Source: DASSUW01 sp963830725
GTDB taxonomy: Bacteria; Actinomycetota; Thermoleophilia; Solirubrobacterales; Solirubrobacteraceae
Direction: 5' to 3'
Assembly: GCA_963830725.1 (NCBI GenBank)
Contig: CAWHNO010000012.1
Span: forward strand, 146,924-210,923
DNA length: 64,000 bases
Each line of letters begins with the position of its first letter. Position 1 is the first letter of the stretch. The notes below the pieces were generated by a model. It worked only from the letters and a program-made list of their open reading frames with translations. It was not told where the DNA came from and did no database searches. The position numbers and the translations under genes were made by a program. Positions 1-8,413 of this stretch are shown one piece after another.

Positions 1-789
1 GCCGCGCTGGACGGGCTGGTCGACGACGAGCTGCTCGACGGCGCCTGTGCGATCCTGAGCGCGCTGGTGAGCGGCGGCGCGGCGCAGGACATGGACGACT
101 ACGAGGCCGGCCCGCGCGTCGCCGCCTCTGTGCTCGACCTGCTGGCCGACCGCGCCCCGAACCTCGTGCGCATGTGGGCCGTCGTCGACCTGCGCAACTG
201 GGCCGAGGACTACGAGCAGCACGTGGCGATCGCCGAGCGCTGCGGGCGCCTGCTCGGGCGAGGCGAGGCGCGCCGCTTCGTGGCCACCCGGCTCGAGCGG
301 CCCGATGAGGCGCTGCGGGTGTGGGGCATCGCCGAGGCCATGGGACTCGACCCCTGGGAGGCGGGCTGGCGGCATCTGGAGGCGACGCCGGTCGACGCCT
401 GGCTGTACCTCCAGCTCGCGCGCACGCCGAGCGGCGAGCGCTGGGCTCGCCTGACCGCCCACGCCGAGGGCGCGCTGCCGCTCGCGGCCCTGGCCGCCGG
501 CCCGGAGGACCGCCTGCTGCCCACGGGCACCGACCGCGAGGCCGCGCACGCCCTCTCCCACGTCGTCCAGGAGATGGGTCCCGGGCGCTGGTCGGCGCCG
601 CTCGTCGCCGCCGCCCTGCTGAGCCCGGTGGTGTTCATCCGCAACGGCGCCCTGCGCGCACTGGCGCAGACCGCTCCGGCCGAGTGGGGCGAGCCCGTCG
701 AGGCCGCCCTGCGCCGTCTGGTGGACGTCGAGCCGACCGACGACGTGCGCAGCCGGGCGCGAGAGCAGCTGGGCCGCCTAGATGGTTGA
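1..789 (+). CDS. Hypothetical HEAT-like helical protein, 5' end clipped by window
   Basis: The reading frame is open from base 1, so the gene begins before the window; a GTG at 67 would be an internal start only. The visible 262 codons encode an alanine- and leucine-rich helical protein with no signal peptide or membrane segment. The C-terminal third looks like HEAT-type helical pairs (for example a segment around 600-700 with an RNGALRALAQ-like helix), suggesting a scaffold or interaction protein. I do not recognise a specific family. It ends within a long hairpin (778-835) that probably terminates transcription. Confidence 0.6.
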   Translation, partial: AALDGLVDDELLDGACAILSALVSGGAAQDMDDYEAGPRVAASVLDLLADRAPNLVRMWAVVDLRNWAEDYEQHVAIAERCGRLLGRGEARRFVATRLERPDEALRVWGIAEAMGLDPWEAGWRHLEATPVDAWLYLQLARTPSGERWARLTAHAEGALPLAALAAGPEDRLLPTGTDREAAHALSHVVQEMGPGRWSAPLVAAALLSPVVFIRNGALRALAQTAPAEWGEPVEAALRRLVDVEPTDDVRSRAREQLGRLDG

Positions 790-835
790 TTCCGCGGCCC
801 GCGCGGTCGTGGGGGTCGTGGAATCAGCCATCTAG
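778..835 (+). terminator. Long hairpin, probable terminator
   Basis: Two 16-base arms (778-793 and 820-835) are complementary except for one G-T pair, around a 26-base loop. The 5' arm contains the stop codon of the preceding gene. There is no clear T-tract, so this may be a non-canonical actinobacterial terminator or a small palindromic repeat. Confidence 0.5.
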
Positions 836-845
836 CCTCATAGGA

Positions 846-2313
846 GTGCCTCGCCTCGTCCTGCTCGCGGCGACCGTCGTGCTGATCGCCGCCGGCGTCG
901 TCGGCCTGCTCACGCGCGCCGACTCGCTCCCGGCCGGACGTGCCCGTGGTTCCCACGCCGCCCGGCGAGGCCGGGGAGGACGCCGAGCCGCTCCCCGATC
1001 CCTACGCCTGGGACCCCGAGCGCGCGGACGAGTTCGTGCGCCGGGCCACCGCCGGCAACAGCCATCTGCTGTACGCGCTGTCGCCCGGAGGCGCAGCGGC
1101 GAGCGCCGAGCGGACCGCGCAGTGGCGGCCGCTCGTGGAGCGCGCCGCGGGCTCCGCCGGCGTCGACGCCGACACGCTCGAGGCGCTCGTGTTCCTGGAG
1201 AGCGCCGGCCGGCCCGACGCCCGCGCACCCGGTGGCGGAGAGGCCGCCGCCGGGCTGACGCAGATCCTCGCCGAGACGGGCTCGAACCTGCTCGGCATGC
1301 GTGTCGACGCGGCGGCCGGCGAGCGCTACACGAAGCGGCTCGAGCGGGCCGAGCGGCGCGGGCTCCAGCGGCGCGCGGAGGCGCTGCGTCGGGCCCGCGC
1401 GCGAGTCGACGAGCGTTTCGATCCCGAGCGCGCGCTGGCCGGCACCGCACGCTACCTGACGATCGCGGCCGGGCACTTCGGCCGCCAGGACCTGCGCTTC
1501 GTCTCCTACCACATGGGCATCGGGAACCTCGAGGACGTGGTGCGCGACTACGGGAGCGAGGACGCACCGCCGTACGTACAGCTCTACTTCGACTCGACGC
1601 CGCGGCGCCACCCGCGCGCCTACCGGCGGTTGGCGGCGCTCGGCGACGACTCCTCCAACTACTGGTGGAAGCTGCTCGCGGCCCGCGAGATCATGCGGCT
1701 GTGGCGCGAGGACCGGCCGCAGCTCGACCGGTTGGCCGCGCTGCACACCGCGAAGGCGTCCGCCGAGGAGGTCCTGCATCCGCCGGACGAGACCGAGGTC
1801 TACGCGACGCCGGAGGCGCTGGAGCGGGCCTGGGACGAGGACGTGATCGTGCCCTTCCCGCAGGAGGAGGCCGTGACCGGCCTGCGGCGCGACCGCCGGA
1901 TGGGCGAGCTGGCCCGGCGGATCGACCAGCCGGCCGAGCGCTACCAGGGCCTGCGGCGGTCGGCGCTGGCGATGGCGCTCTACATCGGAGCGCAGGTGCG
2001 CGAGCTGAGCGGCGGGCCGGCGCCGCTGACCGTCACCTCCACCGTGCGCGACGGGACCTACCAGCGCGCGCTGGCCGACCGCAACCGCGAGGCGACGCGC
2101 AACTACTCGCTCCACACCACCGGCTGGGCCTTCGACGTGCTGCGCGACTACAGCTCGCGCCGCCAGGCACTCGCCTTCCAGTTCGTGCTCGACCGGCTGC
2201 GGTCGCTGAACGCGATCGCCTGGGTGCGCGAGCCGCGGGCGATCCACATCACCGCGGGTCCGGACGCCGAGGTGCTGCTTCCGCTGCTCGAGCGTGTGAA
2301 CATCGAGCCATGA
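846..2313 (+). CDS. Secreted/anchored lytic transglycosylase-like protein (frameshift in signal region)
   Basis: The main frame (GTG at 940, 457 aa) has an SLT-type transglycosylase-like region: a Glu in a FLESAG motif near residue 87, GLTQI near 105-109, and HMGIGN near 180. A C-terminal part (HTTGWAFDV near 385, AIHIT near 430) resembles DUF5715-type or peptidase-like domains. It probably cleaves or remodels peptidoglycan outside the membrane. A hydrophobic signal/anchor begins at GTG 846 (PRLVLLAATVVLIAAG) but lies in another frame. One extra base around 925-940 separates it from the body, so the true gene most likely starts at 846 and is interrupted by an indel. The stop overlaps the next start (ATGA), indicating an operon. 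Confidence 0.7.
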
Positions 2314-3188
2314 CCGACGCGATCCGCACGCCCGACGAGCTGCTCGACGACCTGCCCGGGTTTCCGTGGGCGCCCCGCTACCGCGAGGTCGACGGCCTTC
2401 GGCTCGCCCACGTCGACGAGGGCGACGGCGCGCCGGTGGTGATGTGGCACGGCGAGCCGACCTGGGGCTACCTGTGGCGCAAGGTGGCGGCGGCACTGCT
2501 GCCCGCCGGTCACCGCGTGGTGCTGCCCGACCACGCGGGCTTCGGCCGCTCCGACAAGCCGATCGATCCCGCCTGGTACACGTACGACCGCCACGTGGCG
2601 ATGGCCGCCACCCTGCTCGAGGACCTCGACCTGCGCGGCGCGACCTTCGTGGTGCACGACTGGGGCGGGCCGATCGGCCTGCGGCTGGCCGTCGAGCACC
2701 GCGAGCGTGTCGACCGGCTCGTGATCATGGACACGGGCGTGCTCACCGGCCGCCAGGAGATGAGCGCCGCGTGGCACCAGTTCGCGGACTTCGTGCGCCG
2801 GGTGGAGGAGCTGCCGATCGGCTTCCTCGTCCGCCGCGGCTGCCACGTCGACCCGGGCGACGAGGTGGTAGCCGCCTACGACGCGCCGTTCCCCAACGAG
2901 GCCTCCAAGACCGGCGCGCGGGTCTTCCCGGAGCTGATCCTCCAGGGCCCCGCGATGGTGGGGGCGGAGGCGGGGCAGCGCACGCTCGACGCCCTGCGCG
3001 AGGACACGCGGCCGATGCTGATGCTGTGGGGGCGCGAGGACCCGGCGCTGCCGCCCGCCGTCGGCGAGGCCTTCGCCGCCGCCCTCGGCCGCCCCGCGCC
3101 GCAGGTGCTCGACCGCGCCGGCCACTTCCTGCAGGAGGACCGCGGCGAGGACGTCGGCGCGATCGTCGCCGACTGGCTCGAGTCTTAG
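2310..3188 (+). CDS. Haloalkane dehalogenase, DhlA-like alpha/beta hydrolase
   Basis: This 292-aa alpha/beta hydrolase has the haloalkane dehalogenase signature. HGEPTWGYLWRK (residues 47-58) is close to the DhlA motif. The nucleophile is Asp117 in VVHDWGG, followed by the halide-binding Trp118. The acid is probably Asp244 in GREDPALPP, and the base His272 in AGHFLQED. This family hydrolyses carbon-halogen bonds to alcohol plus halide in the cytoplasm. An epoxide-hydrolase-like activity cannot be excluded, but the Glu/Trp pair in HGEPTW and the D-W nucleophile favour dehalogenase subfamily I. The ATG overlaps the previous stop, so the two genes are co-transcribed. The stop codon lies in a repeated 19-bp hairpin. 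Confidence 0.8.
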   Translation: MTDAIRTPDELLDDLPGFPWAPRYREVDGLRLAHVDEGDGAPVVMWHGEPTWGYLWRKVAAALLPAGHRVVLPDHAGFGRSDKPIDPAWYTYDRHVAMAATLLEDLDLRGATFVVHDWGGPIGLRLAVEHRERVDRLVIMDTGVLTGRQEMSAAWHQFADFVRRVEELPIGFLVRRGCHVDPGDEVVAAYDAPFPNEASKTGARVFPELILQGPAMVGAEAGQRTLDALREDTRPMLMLWGREDPALPPAVGEAFAAALGRPAPQVLDRAGHFLQEDRGEDVGAIVADWLES

Positions 3189-3204
3189 TGGTCGTGGCCG
3201 CTTA
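3186..3204. repeat. 19-bp hairpin repeat, copy 1, between convergent genes
   Basis: TAGTGGTCGTGGCCGCTTA forms an imperfect stem. Its left end is the TAG stop of the dehalogenase (3186-3188) and its right end, read on the other strand, is the TAA stop of the SDR (3202-3204). Near-identical copies occur at 25852-25870 and 31280-31298. It is probably a bidirectional terminator or a REP-like element. Confidence 0.6.
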
Positions 3205-4068
3205 GACGGCGGTCCGGTCGTCGTCGGCCGTCGGGGCGCTGGCCGCCGCGCGCGCCTCGTACTCCGCGCGCGCCGAGCGGTCGGTGTCGAGCAGCGACCT
3301 GTCGGCCTTGATCCAGCGGCCGATCGCCTCGCGCCAGGTGCGCGGGAGCGGGCTGGTGAGCTGGATGAGCGGGCCGTTGGAGCGCGGGACGAACACGTCG
3401 AAGCGCGGCTTGCGCAGCGCGGAGACGACCTCGTTCGCGACGTCCTCGGGCTCGACCGACTTCACGCGCGAGTCGGCCAGACCGGTGGCCAGCTCCGTGT
3501 TCACCACGCTCGGCATGACCACGGACACCTCGACCCCGGTGTCGCGCAGCTCGACGCGCGCGGCCTCCGACAGGCCGACGACGCCGTGCTTGGTGGCGCA
3601 GTACGTGGCCAGGTACGGGAACCCGCTGCGACCCGCGACCGACGACACGTTGACGATGTGGCCGGTCCGGCGCGGGACCATCCGGCGCATCGCCTCCTGG
3701 GTGCCGTGGATGACGGCGCGCAGGTTGAGGTCGAGCTGGCGCGCGATGCTCTCCGCGCTCTCGTCGACGAGCGGCGTGACGGGCATGATCCCCGCGTTGT
3801 TGACGAGCACGTCGAGCGGACCCAGGCGCTGCTCGACCTCGTCGAGGAACGCGATCAGCCCGGCATGATTGGTCACGTCGAGCCCGAGCCCGAGCGCGGG
3901 CTCGCCGAGCGCCGCCGCCGTCTGCTCGGCCGACTCGCGATCGAGGTCGCCCACGGCCACGCGGGCGCCCTCGCGCGCCAGCGCCTGCGCGATGGCGCGG
4001 CCGATGCCACGGCCGCCGCCGGTGATGGCGACGACCCTTCCGGTCAGCGAGCGTGGTTCGTTGGCCAT
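3202..4068 (-). CDS. Short-chain dehydrogenase/reductase
   Basis: A classical SDR of 288 aa, NAD(P)-dependent. It shows the Rossmann motif TGGGRGIG (residues 16-23), NNAG (90-93), a catalytic Ser at 142/143 in NVSS, and YCATK with Tyr156 and Lys160. An acidic residue after beta-2 (VGDLD) suggests NAD preference. The substrate is unknown. The start is the ATG at 4068 before ANEPRSLTG; the open frame continues upstream but shows no SDR sequence there. The C-terminal tail is long and Ala/Arg-rich. It converges with the dehalogenase gene, sharing the 19-bp hairpin, and is divergent from nothing obvious. Confidence 0.85.
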   Translation of the reverse strand: MANEPRSLTGRVVAITGGGRGIGRAIAQALAREGARVAVGDLDRESAEQTAAALGEPALGLGLDVTNHAGLIAFLDEVEQRLGPLDVLVNNAGIMPVTPLVDESAESIARQLDLNLRAVIHGTQEAMRRMVPRRTGHIVNVSSVAGRSGFPYLATYCATKHGVVGLSEAARVELRDTGVEVSVVMPSVVNTELATGLADSRVKSVEPEDVANEVVSALRKPRFDVFVPRSNGPLIQLTSPLPRTWREAIGRWIKADRSLLDTDRSARAEYEARAAASAPTADDDRTAV

Positions 4069-4090
4069 CCCGAGAACGTTATCGACGCGG

Positions 4091-4952
4091 TCACAGGTAG
4101 GCCCCGCTTGGCAGGTACGGTGCGAACGGCCCCACGTCGCCGGCGAGGAAGACGGCGCCGAGGTCCATGCGCAGCTCCATGCCGGCCTCCAGGCACGGAG
4201 CGATCGCCCAGCCCTGCGCGCTGGTGATCCACTCGACCGACGCTTCACGCGCTCCCGCGGCGGCCAGGCAGGCGCGCAGGAGGGTGGCCGCGGCGTCCTC
4301 GTCGCGGGCGGCGAGCACGCGGACCGCGCCGTCGCGCACGACGGCGTACCCGCGCTCGGGGAGCACGAGCATGTCGCCGCCGGACTCGAGCAGCGCGGCG
4401 AGGTCGTCGCCGTGCGCCGCGCCGCGCACGATCCGGTCGACCTCGGCGGTGAGCGGCAGGTCGGAGAGCGTGCCGGGGCGGACGTCCGGGGGCGCCTTCA
4501 CGCGCCGCGGGCGGCCGCGCGCCGCCAGCGCCGGGTGCAGGTGCAGGCCGAGCCGCGCGTAGCTGCGCAGGGCGCGCGGATCGCGCGAGGCGAGCACGAT
4601 CCAGCCGCGGGCGCCGTCGCCGTGCTCGCGGGCGCGGGCCAGCAGCTCGCGGCCGATGCCGCTCGACTGGGCCGTCGGGGCTGACCACGAGCAGCGACAG
4701 GCCCCAGACCCCCTCGCGCACCAGCGCCATCGAGCACCCGACGACGCGGCCCCCGCGCTCGGCCACCCAGGCGCCGCCGGGGTCGGTGGCGAGCAGATGG
4801 TGGACGCGCACGCGCCCCGCGAGGATCGGGCCGGGCGGCTCGGGCGGCTCGCCGAAGCGGCGGCTGAGGTCCTGGAAGGCCTCGACGCTGATGTCGAGGA
4901 CCGCGTCGACGTCGGCGGCCTGGAGCGGGCGGACTGACGGGCCGGGCACCAC
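4091..4952 (-). CDS. Two-domain GNAT N-acetyltransferase (frameshifted)
   Basis: The N-terminal part (from GTG at 4952: VPGPSVRPLQAADVDAVLD) is a typical GNAT start and runs to LSLLVVSPDG. The acetyl-CoA loop and the rest (SSGIGRELLARA onward) lie in another frame down to the stop at 4091. A single extra base around 4665-4680 explains the split. The restored protein would be about 286 aa: a GNAT domain followed by a second GNAT-like half ending near the C-terminus. The acceptor substrate is unknown. The break is more likely a sequencing indel than a true mutation, because both halves keep strong coding character. Confidence 0.6.
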
Positions 4953-4974
4953 CAGGACCCTAGAATGCGCCGCC

Positions 4975-5824
4975 GTGGAACGCGCGCGACAGCAGCTTCA
5001 CCCACGCCGGGCGCACGCTGGCCTTCAGCGACTACGGCGACGGCCCGCGGGTCGTGGTGCTGCTGCACGGCCTGCTCTTCAGCCGCTACATGCACGACGC
5101 GCTGGCCCGGGCTCTGGCCGGGCGCGGCCACCGCGTGCTGACGCTGGATCTGCTCGGGCACGGCGAGTCCGACCGGCCGACCGACATGTGGCGCTACTCG
5201 ATGACCGAATTCGGCCGCGAGGTCGTGGCGCTGCTCGACGAGCTCGAGGTCGCCGAGGCGGCGGTGATGGGCACCTCGCTCGGAGCCAACACGACGCTCG
5301 AGGTCGCCTCGCTGGCGCCCGAGCGCCTGCGCGGCATGGTGATCGAGATGCCCGTCCTCGACCACGCGCTGCTCGGCTGCGCGGTCGCCTTCACGCCCCT
5401 GATGCTGGGGCTGACCTTCGGCGCGCCGGTGATGCGCGCGGTCGCCCGCACGGCGCGCCGCGTGCCCGCGCGCCGGCTGCCCTGGCAGGTCGACATCCTC
5501 CTCGACTGGATCCGGCAGGACCCCGAGCCGAGCGCCGCCGTCATCCAGGGCCTGTTCTTCGGCCGCACGGCGCCGCACCGCGACGAGCGCCGGACCTTCG
5601 AGGCGCCGACGCTCGTGATCGGCCACCAGTACGACATCATCCACCCGTTCTCGGACGCCGGCATGCTGGCCGACGAGCTCCCGAACGGGCGCCTGCTGCA
5701 GGCCAACTCGATCGTCGAGCTACGCCTCGCGCCAGACCGGCTCACCGACGAGATCGCCGCGTTCCTCGACGAATGCTGGAAGCCGCGCGCGGCGGGGGCG
5801 GGGCGGCGGCGGGCTCGCGTCTAG
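4975..5824 (+). CDS. Alpha/beta hydrolase (start region frameshifted)
   Basis: An alpha/beta hydrolase with VVVLLHGLLFS (oxyanion region), a nucleophile elbow GTSLGA (Ser75 counted from the GTG at 5054) and a probable acid Asp in HQYDIIHPF. The expected C-terminal catalytic His is not obvious near LRLAPDRLTDEI, so activity is uncertain. Homology-like sequence (RTLAFSDYGDG) begins well before 5054, but no start codon exists in that frame after the in-frame stop at 4961. A GTG at 4975 would start the gene if one base is removed from the GC-run near 4981-4988. Substrate unknown; esterase, lipase or peroxidase-like are all possible. Confidence 0.65.
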
Positions 5825-5827
5825 CGG

Positions 5828-6103
5828 CTAGCGGACCTTGGCAAAGCGCCGCACGGCCGCCATCAGCTCGTCGAGCTTCTCGTCGGCCTGCGGGCCGTCG
5901 ACCACCACGGCATCGGCGACGCAGCCCCGCACATGGGCGTCGAGGACGTTGACGGCGACCTGCTCGAGCGCCGTCTGGACGGCGGCGACCTGCGTGAGGA
6001 TGTCGACGCAGTAGGCGTCCTCTTCGACCATGCGCTGGAGCCCGCGGACCTGGCCCTCGATGCGGCGGAGGCGGTTGTGGACGGCTTTGGTGTCGGCCTG
6101 CAT
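5828..6103 (-). CDS. csoR: CsoR/RcnR-family metal-sensing repressor
   Basis: The 91-aa all-helical protein opens with HNRLRRIEGQVRGLQRM, the DUF156 family signature. It has the Cys32, His57 and Cys61 ligand triad of Cu(I)-sensing CsoR, as opposed to the His-rich RcnR set. It should bind DNA as a tetramer and release it on Cu(I) binding. The start at 6103 is the only ATG in the right place. A perfect inverted repeat (6115-6129) lies 12 bases upstream, between csoR and the divergent DUF3105 gene, implying autoregulation and control of that gene. No copper ATPase is seen nearby. Confidence 0.88.
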   Translation of the reverse strand: MQADTKAVHNRLRRIEGQVRGLQRMVEEDAYCVDILTQVAAVQTALEQVAVNVLDAHVRGCVADAVVVDGPQADEKLDELMAAVRRFAKVR

Positions 6104-6114
6104 GGCGCCGAGTA

Positions 6115-6129
6115 TACCCCACCAGGGTA
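6115..6129. promoter_or_regulatory. Probable CsoR operator
   Basis: TACCC-CACCA-GGGTA is a perfect 5-bp inverted repeat with a 5-base spacer and G/C-tract form like known CsoR operators. It sits in the 51-bp divergent gap between csoR (start 6103) and the DUF3105 gene (start 6155). Confidence 0.65.
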
Positions 6130-6154
6130 ATCGGACCCGCTACATTTCTCCGCC

Positions 6155-6866
6155 GTGTCGCACCGGCAGGAGGAAAAGCAGCGCCGCCGCGAGGAGCGCC
6201 AGGCCCGCGAGCAGGCCGAGAAGGCGCGGGCCGCGCGCCGTCAGCGGATGCAGCTCGCGCTCGGCGGATTGGTCGCCGTGGCCGCGATCGCCGTGGTCGT
6301 CCTGCTCGTGTCCGGCACGCTCGGCGGGGGCGGCGACGGCGACGACGGCGGGCGCGCAGCCCGAGCAGGCGTCCAACGTCACGATCCCCGAGCAGGAGAT
6401 CGGCGACCTCCAGCAGGCCGCGAAGGCGGCCGGCTGCAAGCTGACGAACCCGGAGATCGAGGGCGCCACGCACGAGGAGCGCGAGTTCACGGCGGCGGAC
6501 TACAAGACCAACCCGCCGACGTCGGGCAACCACTTCCCGACGGCGGCCGAGGACGGCGTCTACTCCGCGGGCAACGCCCCCGATCTCGGCCTGCTCGTCC
6601 ACACGCTCGAGCACGGCCGGATCGACGTCCAGTACAAGCCCGGCACCCCGGCCGAGACGGTCGCGCAGCTGGAGGCGCTCCTGGCCGAGCAGAGCGACGG
6701 CTACCACATGCTGCTGTTCGAGAACCCGACCGGGATGGACGCGGCGGTCGCCGCGACCGCCTGGGGGCACTCGCTCACCTGCCCGGAGATGAACGACCAG
6801 GTGTTCGACGCGATCCGCACGTTCCGCAACGAGTACATCGACCAGGGGCCGGAGGACGTCGCCTAG
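6155..6866 (+). CDS. DUF3105 membrane-anchored protein (frameshifted)
   Basis: The N-terminal frame from 6155 (GTG) encodes a charged coiled region (QEEKQRRREERQAREQ) and one membrane helix near residues 32-52. The DUF3105 domain follows in another frame: PPTSGNHFPT, LVHTLEHGRI and HSLTCPEMN are recognisable, with conserved His and Cys. One extra base around 6330-6360, in a GC-rich glycine/aspartate stretch, splits the gene. The restored protein is about 236 aa with the domain outside the membrane. Its promoter lies next to the CsoR operator, so a role in copper handling is a reasonable guess, but the family has no settled function. It overlaps the convergent lacI-type gene by 4 bases. Confidence 0.65.
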
Positions 6867-7774
6867 GACGCCGGCGCGGGCCGAGCGGTCGAGCCGCGCA
6901 CGATCAGCTCGACCGGCAGGATCACCTCGCGCTCGGCCGCGCCGCCGGTGAGCATGCGGCCCGCGATCTCGCCCTTGTCGAACAGCGGCTGGCGCACCGT
7001 CGTCAGTCCGGACCAGGCGGCGGAGGGGATGTCGTCGAAGCCGACGACGGAAAGGTCCTCCGGCACCCGCAGCCCGGCCTCGCGCGCGGCCTCGACGACG
7101 CCGAGCGCGAGCTGGTCGGTGGCGGCGATCACCGCCGTCGGCCGCGGGTCGGCGGACGGCTCGAAGCGCGGCACCTCGACCCAGGCGGCGCCGGCCGCCG
7201 CGAGCGCGTCGCGGTAGCCGCGCAGGCGGTCGCCGTCACTGCGCTCCGTCAGCACGGCGACGTGCCGGTGGCCGAGCTCGAGCAGGTGCTCGGCGGCCAG
7301 CCGCGCGCCGAGCCGGTCATCGCTGCCGACGTAGGCGTGTCCGCGCAGGCGTGGCTCGTCGACGACCACGAGCGGGATGCCGCGGTCCTGCGCGGCCACG
7401 ACGTTCGGATGGTCGCCCGGCAACGAGTACAGGCAGAAGGCGTCGACCACGGCATCCTGCACGCCGTTGCCGCGCTCGGGGACGACGAGCAGGGCGAGCC
7501 CGGCGTCCTCGGTCGCGCTCGCGATGCCCTGGAGAAGCAGCACCGCCGCCGGGTCGCTGACGGCCATCAGCAGGCCGACGGCGTCGCGGCGGCCGGAGCG
7601 CAGCCGCCGCGCGGCCGGGTCGGGACCGGAGTAGCCGAGCCGGTGGGCGGTGCCGAGGATCCGCTCGCGCAGCTCGGGGGCGAGCTGGTCGGGCCGGTTG
7701 TAGGCGTTTGAGACCGTCGTGCGCGAGACGCCGACCGCCTCGGCGATCGTGTTCAGCGTGACCCGGTTGCCCAC
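6863..7774 (-). CDS. LacI-family transcriptional regulator
   Basis: The 303-aa protein has an N-terminal LacI helix-turn-helix (TLNTIAEAVGVSRTTVSNAY, residues 6-25) and hinge region, followed by a periplasmic-binding-protein-like sensor domain ending with GFDDIPSAAWSGLTTVRQP. It is a dimeric DNA-binding repressor that responds to a sugar or related ligand; the ligand is unknown. Length is slightly below the usual 330-350 aa. Neighbouring genes encode glycan-assembly enzymes, but they are not an obvious catabolic regulon. The start is ATG at 7774. Confidence 0.88.
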   Translation of the reverse strand: MGNRVTLNTIAEAVGVSRTTVSNAYNRPDQLAPELRERILGTAHRLGYSGPDPAARRLRSGRRDAVGLLMAVSDPAAVLLLQGIASATEDAGLALLVVPERGNGVQDAVVDAFCLYSLPGDHPNVVAAQDRGIPLVVVDEPRLRGHAYVGSDDRLGARLAAEHLLELGHRHVAVLTERSDGDRLRGYRDALAAAGAAWVEVPRFEPSADPRPTAVIAATDQLALGVVEAAREAGLRVPEDLSVVGFDDIPSAAWSGLTTVRQPLFDKGEIAGRMLTGGAAEREVILPVELIVRGSTARPAPAS

Positions 7775-7783
7775 GCTCTCGTT

Positions 7784-8413
7784 CTACTTGATCGGGGGCG
7801 GTTCGCGCCACCCGCCGGTCTCGCCGCGGTAGAGCCCGGCTCCCGTGACCGCCATCCGCGCCGTCCGCGTGAGGATCCGCAGGTCGAGCCGCAGCGACGC
7901 GTGCTCGACATACCAGAGGTCGAGCTCGATCCGCTCGTGCCAGGGGAGCGACGCGCGGCCGTTGACCTGCGCCCAGCCGGTGATGCCGGGCAGGGCGTCG
8001 AGACGGTGCCGCTGGTGCTCGTCGTAGCGGTCGACCTGGACCTGCACGGTCGGTCGCGGGCCGACGAGCGACATCTCCCCGCGCAGCACGTTGACCAGGT
8101 TGGGCAGCTCGTCGAACGAGGTCCGGCGCAGCCACGTCCCGAGCCGGGTGATCCGGTCGTCGCCCTCGTCGACGGCCAGGCCCTTGCCCATGCGCTCGGC
8201 GCCGCTCACCATCGTGCGCAGCTTGTAGAGCTCGAACGGCCGGCCGTCGCGGCCGACTCGCCGCTGGCGATAGACCGGGTGGCCGTGCGTCTCGATCCGG
8301 ATCGCGACCGCGGCGGCGGCGAGCACCGGCCCGGTCAGCAGCAGCGCGCAGGCTCCCACGACCACGTCGAGCGCGCGCTTGCGGCGCGACGCGAGGTAGC
8401 GCGAGCCGGTCAC
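7784..8413 (-). CDS. Undecaprenyl-phosphate sugar phosphotransferase (PglC/WcaJ-like)
   Basis: The 209-aa bacterial sugar transferase has an N-terminal membrane helix (residues about 13-37) and motifs LYKLRTM, DELPNLVNVLRGEMSLVGPRP (split here as DELPNL and LVGPRP) and PGITGWAQVNGR. It transfers a sugar-1-phosphate from a nucleotide sugar to undecaprenyl phosphate, starting a surface glycan. Its short form (no N-terminal four-helix domain) is PglC-like. The GTG start at 8413 overlaps the end of the upstream GT2 gene by 4 bases (GTGA). The partner enzymes at 16086-20170 could make its substrate. Confidence 0.85.
   Translation of the reverse strand: MTGSRYLASRRKRALDVVVGACALLLTGPVLAAAAVAIRIETHGHPVYRQRRVGRDGRPFELYKLRTMVSGAERMGKGLAVDEGDDRITRLGTWLRRTSFDELPNLVNVLRGEMSLVGPRPTVQVQVDRYDEHQRHRLDALPGITGWAQVNGRASLPWHERIELDLWYVEHASLRLDLRILTRTARMAVTGAGLYRGETGGWREPPPIK

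Noticed and set aside
910..2496. Long open frames antisense to the transglycosylase and hydrolase genes
   Set aside because: They are Arg/Pro/Gly-rich shadows produced by high GC in the third codon position; no motif fits.
6155..6866. Programmed ribosomal frameshift in the DUF3105 gene
   Set aside because: There is no slippery heptamer, and similar +1 breaks occur in unrelated genes, so an indel is the simpler reading.
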